DNA of 64,000 nucleotides, taken from assembly GCF_045679555.1 (NCBI RefSeq), contig NC_092091.1, positions 94,080,584 to 94,144,583 of the forward strand. Reading direction: 5' to 3'. Made by a program: the position numbers and the translations under genes. Origin of the DNA: Salvelinus alpinus. Lineage: Eukaryota; Chordata; Actinopteri; Salmoniformes; Salmonidae. The notes under the pieces were generated by a model, which was given only the letters and a program-made list of their open reading frames with translations, searched no databases and had not been told where the DNA came from. Of this stretch, positions 1 through 9,880 are shown in pieces; the first letter of the stretch is position 1, and each line of letters opens with the position of its first letter.

Positions 1-75
1 TACACCTTACCACCCCCCTACACCTTACCACCCCCCTACACCTTACCACCCCCCTACACCTTACCACCCCCCCCC
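1..75 (+). repeat. 18-bp tandem repeat, in frame with a putative exon
   Basis: About four copies of an 18-bp unit (tacaccttaccacccccc). The unit length is a multiple of three and, in the frame inferred for the exon ending at 182, each copy encodes TPYHPP. Confidence 0.8.
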
Positions 76-182
76 TCCCTGCCGTAATGCGACTCCTAAC
101 CGAACCCATATCAGCCCTGGCCAAGAGAAACCCTGGACTCCTAAACACAAGCTGAAGGAGACCAGGAAGTGTTTCACTCCAG
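1..182 (+). CDS. Penultimate coding exon of an unidentified gene (5' end outside window)
   Basis: The stretch ends at 182 with CCAG followed by GTACCA, a usable though weak donor. Its last complete codons read ...KETRKCFTP, leaving one base (G). The next exon starts at 669 with CT, which completes an Ala codon and keeps the frame open, so the two pieces are phase-compatible. No AG acceptor is visible between 1 and 120, and the frame stays open to position 1 through four copies of an 18-bp unit (TPYHPP per unit). I infer that the exon begins before the window. The gene is not recognised. The alternative is that this is non-coding and the frame match is chance. Confidence 0.45.
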
Positions 183-282
183 GTACCATCTTCTAGTTGT
201 ATTATTCATGTAGACCATAATAGGATTTTAGTCTGATCTAGGAGCTGTTTGATTGGCTATCGGCTGGTTTAAATCAGACCTC

Positions 283-667
283 TCCTCCCCTTCTTCTTCT
301 CATCCCCTCTCCTCGCCTTCTCTCCTCACCTCCTACCCTCTTCTCCTCCCCCCTCTCCTTCTCTCCTTCTCTCCCCCCCTCCTTTCCTCCTCTCCTTTCC
401 TCCTCTCCTTCCCTCTCCTCCACCTCTCCTCTCTCCCCCCCTCCTCTCCCCTCTCCCCCTCTCTTCTCCACCTCCCCTCTCCTCGCCACCTCTCCTTCCC
501 TCTTCCCCTCCTCCACCTCTCCTTCCCTCTCCCCCTCTCTCCTTTCTTCCCCTCCTCCACCTCCTCTTCCCTCTCCCCCTCTTCCCCTCCTCCTCCTCTC
601 CACTCTCCTCCTCACCTCTCCCCTCTCCCCCTCTCCTCCTCTCCTCTCCACCTCTCCCTAACCCACA
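283..667 (+). repeat. Pyrimidine-rich (CT) intron tract ahead of a 3' splice site
   Basis: Nearly 400 nt of C and T on the + strand, built of loose 10-25 bp CTCCTCCCC-type units, ending in CTAACCCACAG at 668. It serves as the polypyrimidine tract of the acceptor. Long Arg/Glu or Ser/Pro ORFs here are compositional artefacts. Confidence 0.85.
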
Positions 668-668
668 G

Positions 669-1075
669 CTTCAGCCACGCCCAAATCCAACATGGCTGAC
701 AGGAACCAGCCGGGGAGTCAGAAGAAAAAGCAGAAGAAGAAACAACAAAAACCGGACAAAAACAAAATGGTCGCCGCCGCAGACGAGTCTCTTGACTTCC
801 CCCGAGGAGAAGGCCCCTCCCCCAAGAGGAAGAAGAAGGGGCACAAGGGCCCCCCCTCCTCGGCCGGAGCCCCCCCCACCTTCCATCCGAAGAACCCGCC
901 CTCCCACACCCCCGACCGTCTGTTTGGGGCGGCGAAGAAGGAAGCGAAGAAGATGAAGATGAAGAAGAAGAAGAAGAGAGAGAACGGGAGGAACAGGAAG
1001 GCTGCTAAGGAGGAGAAGATGTACCCCACAGACGAAAACCTGTTCCTCATCAAACAGAGGAAACCTAGGAGTTAA
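669..1075 (+). CDS. Terminal coding exon of an unidentified Lys-rich protein
   Basis: The exon begins after the CCCACAG acceptor at 668 and runs to TAA at 1073-1075. It encodes roughly 134 residues: an N-terminal Lys/Gln run (QKKKQKKKQQK), a Pro-rich middle with PSPKRKKKGHKG, a second Lys cluster (KKEAKKMKMKKKKK) and a distinctive non-repetitive end (MYPTDENLFLIKQRKPRS). The basic clusters would fit a nuclear or nucleolar protein, but that is inference from composition only. I do not recognise the family. A Met codon lies at 692, but the frame is open back to the acceptor and the phase matches the exon ending at 182, so I treat 669 as the exon start and not 692 as a translation start. The last 67 nt are tandemly repeated downstream. 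Confidence 0.6.
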
Positions 1076-1341
1076 GGAGGAGAAGATGTACCCCACAGAC
1101 GGAAACCTGTTCCTCATCAAACAGAGGAAACCTAGGAGTTAAGGAGGAGAAGATGTACCCCACAGACGGAAACCTGTTCCTCATCAAACAGAGGAAACCT
1201 AGGAGTTAAGGAGGAGAAGATGTACCCCACAGACGAAAACCTGTTCCTCATCAAACAGAGGAAACCTAGGAGTTAAGGAGGAGAAGATGTACCCCACAGA
1301 CGGAAACCTGTTCCTCATCAAACAGAGGAAACCTAGGAGTT
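1006..1341 (+). repeat. 67-bp tandem repeat derived from the 3' end of the terminal exon
   Basis: Five copies start at 1006, 1073, 1140, 1207 and 1274, exactly 67 bp apart, differing by single bases (gacgaaaac versus gacggaaac). The first copy is the coding end of the gene. The TAA stop is formed at the junction of copies 1 and 2, so copies 2-5 lie in the 3' UTR. Confidence 0.95.
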
Positions 1342-1439
1342 AAAGTTGAGAGGGATATGGGGGGGGGTAAAGTGCATATGTCATACACATTTTGGCAAAA
1401 CTTTCATGTACAGTACAAATGTTTGTGTATACGAGGGAG

Positions 1440-1472
1440 AGAGTGTGTGTGTGTGTGTGAGAGAGATTATGT

Positions 1473-1544
<72 letters not shown>

Positions 1545-1582
1545 TGGTGTGTGTGGTGTGTGTGTGTTGGGGGGGGGGGGGT
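1440..1582 (+). repeat. (TG)n microsatellite with GA interruptions and a G-run
   Basis: TG dinucleotide runs interrupted by GAGAGA blocks, ending in an uninterrupted run of about 13 G at 1569-1581. Confidence 0.95.
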
Positions 1583-1609
1583 AACTCTTTGAAGGACTCA
1601 TTCTGTTTT

Positions 1610-2977
1610 ATTAAAGGAGAGGTTTCAGAGACCTGTTACCATTCTAGAGACTACTTCCTGTCAATATATTAAAGGAGAGGTTTCAGAGACCTGTTGTCAC
1701 CATTCTAGAGACTACTTCCTGTCAATATATTAAAGGAGAGGTTTCAGAGACCTGTTGTCACCGTTCTAGAGACTACTTCCTGTCAATATATTAAAGGAGA
1801 GGTTTCAGAGACCTGTTGTCACCGTTCTAGAGACTACTTCCTGTCAATATATTAAAGGAGAGGTTTCAGAGACCTGTTACCATTCTAGAGACTACGTCCT
1901 GTCAATATATTAAAGGAGAGGTTTCAGAGACCTGTTATCACCATTCTAGAGACTACTTCCTGTCAATATATTAAAGGAGAGGTTTCAGAGACCTGTTATC
2001 ACCATTCTAGAGACTACGTCCTGTCAATATATTAAAGGAGAGGTTTCATAGACCTGTTGTCACCATTCTAGAGACTACTTCCTGTCAATATATTAAAGGA
2101 GAGGTTTCAGAGACCTGTTGTCACCGTTCTAGAGACTACTTCCTGTCAATATATTAAAGGAGAGGTTTCAGAGACCTGTTATCACCATTCTAGAGACTAC
2201 TTCCTGTCAATATATTAAAGGAGAGGTTTCAGAGACCTGTTATCACCGTTCTAGAGACTACTTCCTGTCAATATATTAAAGGAGAGGTTTCAGAGACCTG
2301 TTGTCACCATTCTAGAGACTACTTCCTGTCAATATATTAAAGGAGAGGTTTCAGAGACCTGTTATCACCATTCTAGAGACTACGTCCTGTCAATATATTA
2401 AAGGAGAGGTTTCAGAGACCTGTTATCACCATTCTAGAGACTACGTCCTGTCAATATATTAAAGGAGAGGTTTCAGAGACCTGTTATCACCATTCTAGAG
2501 ACTACTTCCTGTCAATATATTAAAGGAGAGGTTTCAGAGACCTGTTATCAGCATTCTAGAGACTACATCCTGTCAATATATTAAAGGAGAGGTTTCAGAG
2601 ACCCGTTATCACCATTCTAGAGACTACATCCTGTCAATATATTAAAGGAGAGGTTTCAGAGACCTGTTATCACCATTCTAGAGACTACATCCTGTCAATA
2701 TATTAAAGGAGAGGTTTCAGAGACCTGTTATCACCATTCTAGAGACTACATCCTGTCAATATATTAAAGGAGAGGTTTCAGAGACCTGTTATCACCATTC
2801 TAGAGACTACATCCTGTCAATATATTAAAGGAGAGGTTTCAGAGACCTGTTATCACCATTCTAGAGACTACGTCCTGTCAATATATTAAAGGAGAGGTTT
2901 CAGAGACCTGTTATCACCATTCTAGAGACTACGTCCTGTCAATATATTAAAGGAGAGGTTTCAGAGACCTGTTATCA
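1610..2977 (+). repeat. 61-bp minisatellite, about 22 copies
   Basis: The unit starts ATTAAAGGAGAGGTTTCAGA and ends CTTCCTGTCAATAT. Copies vary at a few recurrent positions (GTTGTC/GTTATC/GTTACC, ACTTCC/ACGTCC/ACATCC), and neighbours share variants, as expected of expansion in local blocks. No gene was seen in it. Confidence 0.95.
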
Positions 2978-3320
2978 CCCACTACCCCATCTAGGATGTT
3001 ATATATCTATAGTTCAGAGTAGGAGGGCTGATCTATATTAACTCCTGTAGAGTGCTCACAGTGGCAGGGTAAACCCACTACCCCATCTAGGATGTTATAT
3101 ATCTATAGTTCAGAGTAGGAGGGCTGATCTATATTAACTCCTGTAGAGTGCTCACAGTGGCAGGGTAAACCCACTACCCCATCTAGGATGTTATATATCT
3201 ATAGTTCAGAGTAGGAGGGCTGATCTATATTAACTCCTGTAGAGTGCTCACAGTGGCAGGGTAAACCCACTACCCCATCTAGGATGTTATATATCTATAG
3301 TTCAGAGTAGGAGGGCTGAT
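2978..3320 (+). repeat. 96-bp tandem repeat, about 3.5 copies
   Basis: The unit runs from CCCACTACCCCATCTAGG to CAGTGGCAGGGTAAA. Copies are virtually identical, so this is a recent expansion. It joins the preceding 61-bp array directly at a shared CACC. Confidence 0.95.
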
Positions 3321-3388
3321 ATAGGATATTTTATTATGTATTAATTATTTCGATCATAATGAATAAGACTGGGTACCTGATCCCAGAT

Positions 3389-3917
3389 TTTTTATTTAAC
3401 CTTTATTTAACCTTTATTTAACCTTTATTTAACCAGGTAGGCAAATTGAGAACACGTTCTCATTTACAATTGCGACCTGGCCAAGATAAAGCAAAGCAGT
3501 TCGACACATACAACAACACATAGTTACACATGGAGTAAAACAAACATATAGTCAATGATACAGTGGAAAAAAATAAGTCTATATACAATGTGAGCAAGTG
3601 AGGTGAGATAAGGGAGGTGAAGGCAAACAAATATATGTATAAATAAATAAAAATATAAAAAGGCCATGGAGGCGAAGTGAGTACAACACAGCAAGTAAAA
3701 TAAAACTAAAAACACTGGAATGGTTGGTTTGCAGTGGAAGAAAGCGCAAAGTAGAGACAGAAATAATGGGGTGCAAAGGAGCAAAATAAATAAATAAATA
3801 CAGTAGGTAAAGAGGTAGTTGTTTGGGCTAAATTATAGATGGGTTATGTACAGGTGCAGTAATCTATGAGCTGCTCTGACAGCTGGTGCTTAAAGCTAGT
3901 GAGGGAGATAAGTGTTT
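3389..3917 (-). mobile_element. 5'-truncated non-LTR retrotransposon (LINE) 3' end
   Basis: On the minus strand this reads as a LINE 3' untranslated end finishing in repeats of GGTTAAATAAA, the tail style shared by salmonid LINEs and the SINEs they mobilise. It interrupts a unit of the flanking 49-55 bp array. CCAGAT occurs on both sides (3383-3388 and 3918-3923), a likely target-site duplication. Small ORFs here are not genes. The family name is not certain from sequence alone. Confidence 0.75.
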
Positions 3918-6900
3918 CCAGATCAGCTATCCTACTGTATCACTCATAATGAATAAGACTGGGTACCTGATCCCAGATCAGATATCTATCACTCACAATG
4001 AATAAGACTGGGTACCTGATCCCAGATCAGCTATCTATCACTCATAATGAATAAGACTGGGTAACTGATCCCAGATCAGCTATCCTACTGTATCACTCAT
4101 AATGAATAAGACTGGGTACCTGATCCCAGATCAGCTATCTATCACTCATAATGAATAAGACTGGGTACCTGATCCCAGATCAGCTATCTATCACTCATAA
4201 TGAATAAGACTAGGTACCTGATCCCAGATCAGCTATCTATCACTCATAATGAATAAGACTGGGTACCTGATCCCAGATCAGCTATCTATCACTCATAATG
4301 AATAAGACTGGGTACCTGATCCCAGATCAGCTATCTATCACTCATAATGAATAAGACTGGGTATCTGATCCCAGATCAGATATCTATCACTCATAATGAA
4401 TAAGACTGGGTACCTGATCCCAGATCAGATATCTATCACTCATAATGAATAAGACTGGGTACCTGATCCCAGATCAGATATCTATCACTCATAATGAATA
4501 AGACTGGGTACCTGATCCCAGATCAGCTATCTATCACTCATAATGAATAAGACTGGGTACCTGATCCCAGATCAGCTATCCTACTGTATCACTTATAATG
4601 AATAAGACTGGGTACCTGATCCCAGATCAGATATCTATCACTCATAATGAATAAGACTGGGTACCTGATCCCAGATCAGCTATCTATCACTCATAATGAA
4701 TAAGACTGGGTACCTGATCCCAGATCAGCTATCCTACTGTATCACTCACAATGAATAAGACTGGGTACCTGATCCCAGATCAGCTATCTATCACTCATAA
4801 TGAATAAGACTGGGTACCTGATCCCAGATCAGCTATATATCACTCATAATGAATAAGACTGGGTACCTGTTCCCAGATCAGCTATCCTACTGTATCACTC
4901 ATAATGAATAAGACTGGGTACCTGATCCCAGATCAGATATCTATCACTCACAATGAATAAGACTGGGTACCTGATCCCAGATCAGCTATCTATCACTCAT
5001 AATGAATAAGACTGGGTAACTGATCCCAGATCAGCTATCCTACTGTATCACTCATAATGAATAAGACTGGGTACCTGATCCCAGATCAGCTATCTATCAC
5101 TCATAATGAATAAGACTGGGTACCTGATCCCAGATCAGCTATCTATCACTCATAATGAATAAGACTAGGTACCTGATCCCAGATCAGCTATCTATCACTC
5201 ATAATGAATAAGACTGGGTACCTGATCCCAGATCAGCTATCTATCACTCATAATGAATAAGACTGGGTACCTGATCCCAGATCAGCTATCTATCACTCAT
5301 AATGAATAAGACTGGGTATCTGATCCCAGATCAGATATCTATCACTCATAATGAATAAGACTGGGTACCTGATCCCAGATCAGCTATCTATCACTCATAA
5401 TGAATAAGACTAGGTACCTGATCCCAGATCAGATATCTATCACTCATAATGAATAAGACTGGGTACCTGATCCCAGATCAGATATCTATCACTCATAATG
5501 AATAAGACTGGGTACCTGATCCCAGATCAGCTATCTATCACTCATAATGAATAAGACTGGGTACCTGATCCCAGATCAGCTATCTATCACTCATAATGAA
5601 TAAGACTGGGTACCTGATCCCAGATCAGCTATCCTACTGTATCACTCATAATGAATAAGACTGGGTACCTGATCCCAGATCAGATATCTATCACTCATAA
5701 TGAATAAGACTGGGTACCTGATCCCAGATCAGCTATCTATCACTCATAATGAATAAGACTGGGTACCTGATCCCAGATCAGCTATCCTACTGTATCACTC
5801 ACAATGAATAAGACTGGGTACCTGATCCCAGATCAGCTATCTATCACTCATAATGAATAAGACTGGGTACCTGATCCCAGATCAGCTATATATCACTCAT
5901 AATGAATAAGACTGGGTACCTGTTCCCAGATCAGCTATCCTACTGTATCACTCATAATGAATAAGACTGGGTACCTGATCCCAGATCAGATATCTATCAC
6001 TCACAATGAATAAGACTGGGTACCTGATCCCAGATCAGCTATCTATCACTCATAATGAATAAGACTGGGTAACTGATCCCAGATCAGCTATCCTACTGTA
6101 TCACTCATAATGAATAAGACTGGGTACCTGATCCCAGATCAGCTATCTATCACTCATAATGAATAAGACTGGGTACCTGATCCCAGATCAGCTATCTATC
6201 ACTCATAATGAATAAGACTAGGTACCTGATCCCAGATCAGCTATCTATCACTCATAATGAATAAGACTGGGTACCTGATCCCAGATCAGCTATCTATCAC
6301 TCATAATGAATAAGACTGGGTACCTGATCCCAGATCAGCTATCTATCACTCATAATGAATAAGACTGGGTATCTGATCCCAGATCAGATATCTATCACTC
6401 ATAATGAATAAGACTGGGTACCTGATCCCAGATCAGCTATCTATCACTCATAATGAATAAGACTAGGTACCTGATCCCAGATCAGATATCTATCACTCAT
6501 AATGAATAAGACTGGGTACCTGATCCCAGATCAGATATCTATCACTCATAATGAATAAGACTGGGTACCTGATCCCAGATCAGCTATCTATCACTCATAA
6601 TGAATGAGACTGGGTACCTGATCCCAGATCAGCTATCTATCACTCATAATGAATGAGACTGGGTACCTGATCCCAGATCAGCTATCCTACTCACTCATAA
6701 TGAATAAGACTGGGTACCTGATCCCAGATCAGATATCTATCACTCATAATGAATAAGACTGGGTACCTGATCCCAGATCAGCTATCTATCACTCATAATG
6801 AATAAGACTGGGTACCTGATCCCAGATCAGCTATCCTACTGTATCACTCACAATGAATAAGACTGGGTACCTGATCCCAGATCAGCTATCTATCACTCAT

Positions 6901-7253
6901 AATGAATAAGACTGGGTACCTGATCCCAGATCAGCTATATATCACTCATAATGAATAAGACTGGGTACCTGTTCCCAGATCAGCTATCCTACTGTATCAC
7001 TCATAATGAATAAGACTGGGTACCTGATCCCAGATCAGCTATCCTACTCTATCACTCATAATGAATAAGACTGGGTACCTGATCCCAGATCAGCTACTCT
7101 ATCACTCATAATGAATAAGACTGGATACCTGATCCCAGATCAGCTGTCCTACTCTATCACTCATAGTGAATAAGACTGGGTAACTGATCCCAGATCAGCT
7201 ATCCTACTACATCACTCACAATGAATAAGACTGGGTCCCAGTTCCCAGATCAG
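3918..7253 (+). repeat. 49-55 bp minisatellite with roughly 1-kb higher-order repeats
   Basis: The unit is of the form CACTCATAATGAATAAGACT followed by GGGTACCTGATCCCAGATCAGCTATC, ending in either TATCTAT or TATCCTACTGTAT. A first isolated unit sits before the LINE at 3350-3388. Runs of variant units (for example CTGTTCCCAG copies at about 4868, 5920 and 6970) recur in the same order about 1.05 kb apart, so blocks of many units have been duplicated. Many units carry GATCCCAGATC-like partial palindromes. Confidence 0.95.
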
Positions 7254-8200
7254 CTATATGGTTCCCAGTAACACCATGTAAAGGCTGGTTCCCGGTAACA
7301 CCGTGTAAAGGCTGGTTCTCAGTAACACCGTGTAAAGGCTGGTTCTCAGTAACACCGTGTAAAGGCTGGTTCTCAGTAACACCGTGTAAAGGCTGGTTCT
7401 CAGTAACACCGTGTAAAGGCTGGTTCCCAGTAACACCGTGTAAAGGCTGGTTCCCAGTAACACCGTGTAAAGGCTGGTTCCCAGTAACACCATGTAAAGG
7501 CTGGTTCCCAGTAACACCATGTAAAGGCTGGTTCCCAGTAACACCGTGTAAAGGCTGGTTCCCAGTAACACCGTGTAAAGGCTGGTTCTCAGTAACACCG
7601 TGTAAAGGCTGGTTCCCAGTAACACCGTGTAAAGGCTGGTTCCCAGTAACACCATGTAAAGGCTGGTTCCCAGTAACACCGTGTAAAGGCTGGTTCTCTG
7701 AGACTCATAATGAATACACCACCTGGTTCCCAGTAACACCGTGTAAAGGCTGGTTCCCAGTAACACCGTGTAAAGGCTGGTTCCCAGTAACACCGTGTAA
7801 AGGCTGGTTCCCAGTAACACCGTGTAAAGGCTGGTTCCCAGTAACACCGTGTAAAGGCTGGTTCTCAGTAACACCGTGTAAAGGCTGGTTCCCAGTAACA
7901 CCGTGTAAAGGCTGGTTCTCAGTAACACCGTGTAAAGGCTGGTTCCCAGTAACACCGTGTAAAGGCTGGTTCTCAGTAACACCGTGTAAAGGCTGGTTCC
8001 CAGTAACACCGTGTAAAGGCTGGTTCCCAGTAACGCCGTGTAAAGGCTGGTTCCCAGTAACACCGTGTAAAGGCTGGTTCCCAGTAACGCCGTGTAAAGG
8101 CTGGTTCCCAGCAACACCGTGTAAAGGCTGGTTCCCAGCAACACCGTGTAAAGGCTGGTTCTCTGAGACTCATAATGAACACACCACCTGGTTCTTTCTC
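7254..8200 (+). repeat. 27-bp minisatellite in two blocks
   Basis: The unit is TAACACCGTGTAAAGGCTGG plus TTCCCAG, about 33 copies. 27 bp is nine codons, which explains the 296-residue minus-strand open frame of LLGTSLYTV repeats; I do not consider it a gene. The same 40-bp non-repeat segment, containing ACTCATAATGAA from the previous array, closes a block at about 7690-7725 and again at 8158-8195. Confidence 0.95.
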
Positions 8201-8339
8201 CTGAGTGATCTGATTATTATCAATTAAAGCTCCCATCGTTTTGATCAATGTCTCTTCTTGTGTGTCGTACACTGCACACTAGCTGTACAACCAGATTGTG
8301 AACTAGGCCTGAAAGACTCGATTTAATCCGTATCGTGGA

Positions 8340-9060
8340 ATTCTAGAAGGTACATCATACCACAGCACCCACCATAACTGACCCTCCACCTTGCTGACCC
8401 TCCTAGAAGGTACATCATACCACAGCACCCAACATAACTGACCATCCACCTTGCTGACCCTCCTAGAAGGTACATCATACCACAGCACCCAACATAACTG
8501 ACCATCCACCTTGCTGACCCTCCTAGAAGGTACATCATACCACAGCACCCACCATAACTGACCATCCACCATACTGACCCTCCTAGAAGGTACATCATAC
8601 CACAGCACCCACCATAACTGACCATCCACCATACTGACCCTCCTAGAAGGTACATCATACCACAGCACCCAACATAACTGACCATCCACCTTGCTGACCC
8701 TCCTAGAAGGTACATCATACCACAGCACCCACCATAACTGACCATCCACCTTGCTGACCCTCCTAGAAGGTACATCATACCACAGCACCCACCATAACTG
8801 ACCATCCACCTTGCTGACCCTCCTAGAAGGTACATCATACCACAGCACCCACCATAACTGACCATCCACCTTGCTGACCCTCCTAGAAGGTACATCATAC
8901 CACAGCACCCAACATAACTGACCATCCACCTTGCTGACCCTCCTAGAAGGTACATCATACCACAGCACCCACCATAACTGACCATCCACCATACTGACCC
9001 TCCTATAAGGTACAACTTGCCATAGTACCCAACATAACTGACCCTCCTAGAAGGTACAAC
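8340..9060 (+). repeat. 60-bp minisatellite, about 11.5 copies
   Basis: The unit is exactly 60 bp in register (starting TCCTAGAAGGTACATCATAC). Substitutions are limited mainly to AACATAAC/ACCATAAC and TTGCTG/ATACTG. Open minus-strand frames (VDGQLWWVLWYDVPSRRVSK repeats) follow from the 60-nt period and show no coding support. Confidence 0.95.
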
Positions 9061-9199
9061 TTGCCATAGTACAAGGTTCTGACAGATGGGTGTGGCAGTG
9101 AACACAGCCAAGAAACACATCAGACCACACCCCCAAGCCAACTCACGTTTGACTTCTGTCATGGCCTCCGGCAAGAGGAGCGTGACCAAAAAAACGGGT

Positions 9200-9310
9200 T
9201 TCCACTAGTTACCACAGCCACAAAGTAAGAATTGTATTTATCGTACAAATTCATGAAAACTTAGCTTTTTGGTCTTAATTTAAGGTTAGTAGTGTGGTTA
9301 AGTTTAAAAT
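9200..9310 (+). repeat. Dispersed fish repeat fragment (tentative)
   Basis: The text from ACTAGTTACCACAGCCACAA to GGTTAGTAGTGTGGTTAAG resembles a motif I associate with dispersed salmonid repeats. The rest of 9061-9540 holds nothing I can name. Confidence 0.35.
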
Positions 9311-9540
9311 ATAACAGACAGACATTGCGTTCAATAATTAACAAGAACCTAAAATACAAAACAAAATAAAAACAGAGGAATTAATTATGACAGCGTAAAG
9401 AGAACGAGACAATGACACTTATTCAGAAAATAATTCGTTATAATATTGGACCTTAGACAAACGTTTCTTACTATTTAGCAATTTCAGAGACTCGATTAAA
9501 AAACATAAAGTCTATCAAAAACACTTTAACGCAGCGGCGT

Positions 9541-9805
9541 TGACGTTACTATTTCTCTCCATACGACAGAAAAACGTGTGACGCTTGCGGAAGTGCAAGC
9601 CCCGTCCAGTCCATTGACCAATTAGAGTTCGTTAAATCACTTGTCTCCGCCTCTCGTTTTGTCCGTTCTCACTGAACACGGAAGTGAACCTGGGACTCAC
9701 TTTTCTTTTTATCGAGATATTTTTTTTTATTAATGTGCGAGTACAACTCAACAGTCATAAACACAGACGCTTTGTTGCTGGAAACAACGGGAACAAAGGG
9801 ACAAT
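9541..9805 (+). promoter_or_regulatory. Probable PGM2 promoter and 5' UTR
   Basis: Immediately upstream of the PGM2 start codon there is a TGACGTTA half-CRE (9541-9548), two ETS-type CGGAAGTG sites (9588-9595 and 9679-9686) and a CCAAT box (9618-9622), with no clear TATA box at a suitable distance. This arrangement (ETS plus CCAAT, TATA-less) is common for vertebrate metabolic housekeeping genes. The transcription start is not determinable by eye; the ETS site at 9679 may lie close to it. Confidence 0.5.
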
Positions 9806-9880
9806 ATGGAGAATGTATTATCCTCGACTGGTGACAGTAAACTGGACCAAGCCATCAACCAGTGGTTGAAGTTTGACAAG
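9806..9880 (+). CDS. pgm2: pgm2 exon 1 (coding part)
   Basis: The ATG at 9806 has A at -3 and G at +4, a good Kozak context. It encodes 25 residues ([10 protein letters not shown]...QWLKFDK), matching the WL(R/K)xDK end of the PGM2 N-terminus. Donor AAG/GTAAGT at 9881, phase 0. Another frame starting at 9684 crosses this exon but continues past the donor into the intron and has no homology support. Confidence 0.9.

Noticed and set aside
253-699. 148-codon Ser/Pro/Leu ORF and its minus-strand counterparts
   Set aside because: Polypyrimidine intron tract directly before a 3' splice site.
1357-1584. Cys/Val-rich ORF
   Set aside because: TG microsatellite translation.
7254-8992. Long minus-strand ORFs of 229-296 codons made of 9- or 20-residue repeats
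   Set aside because: They are by-products of 27-bp and 60-bp repeat periods; no start context, splice signals or family similarity.
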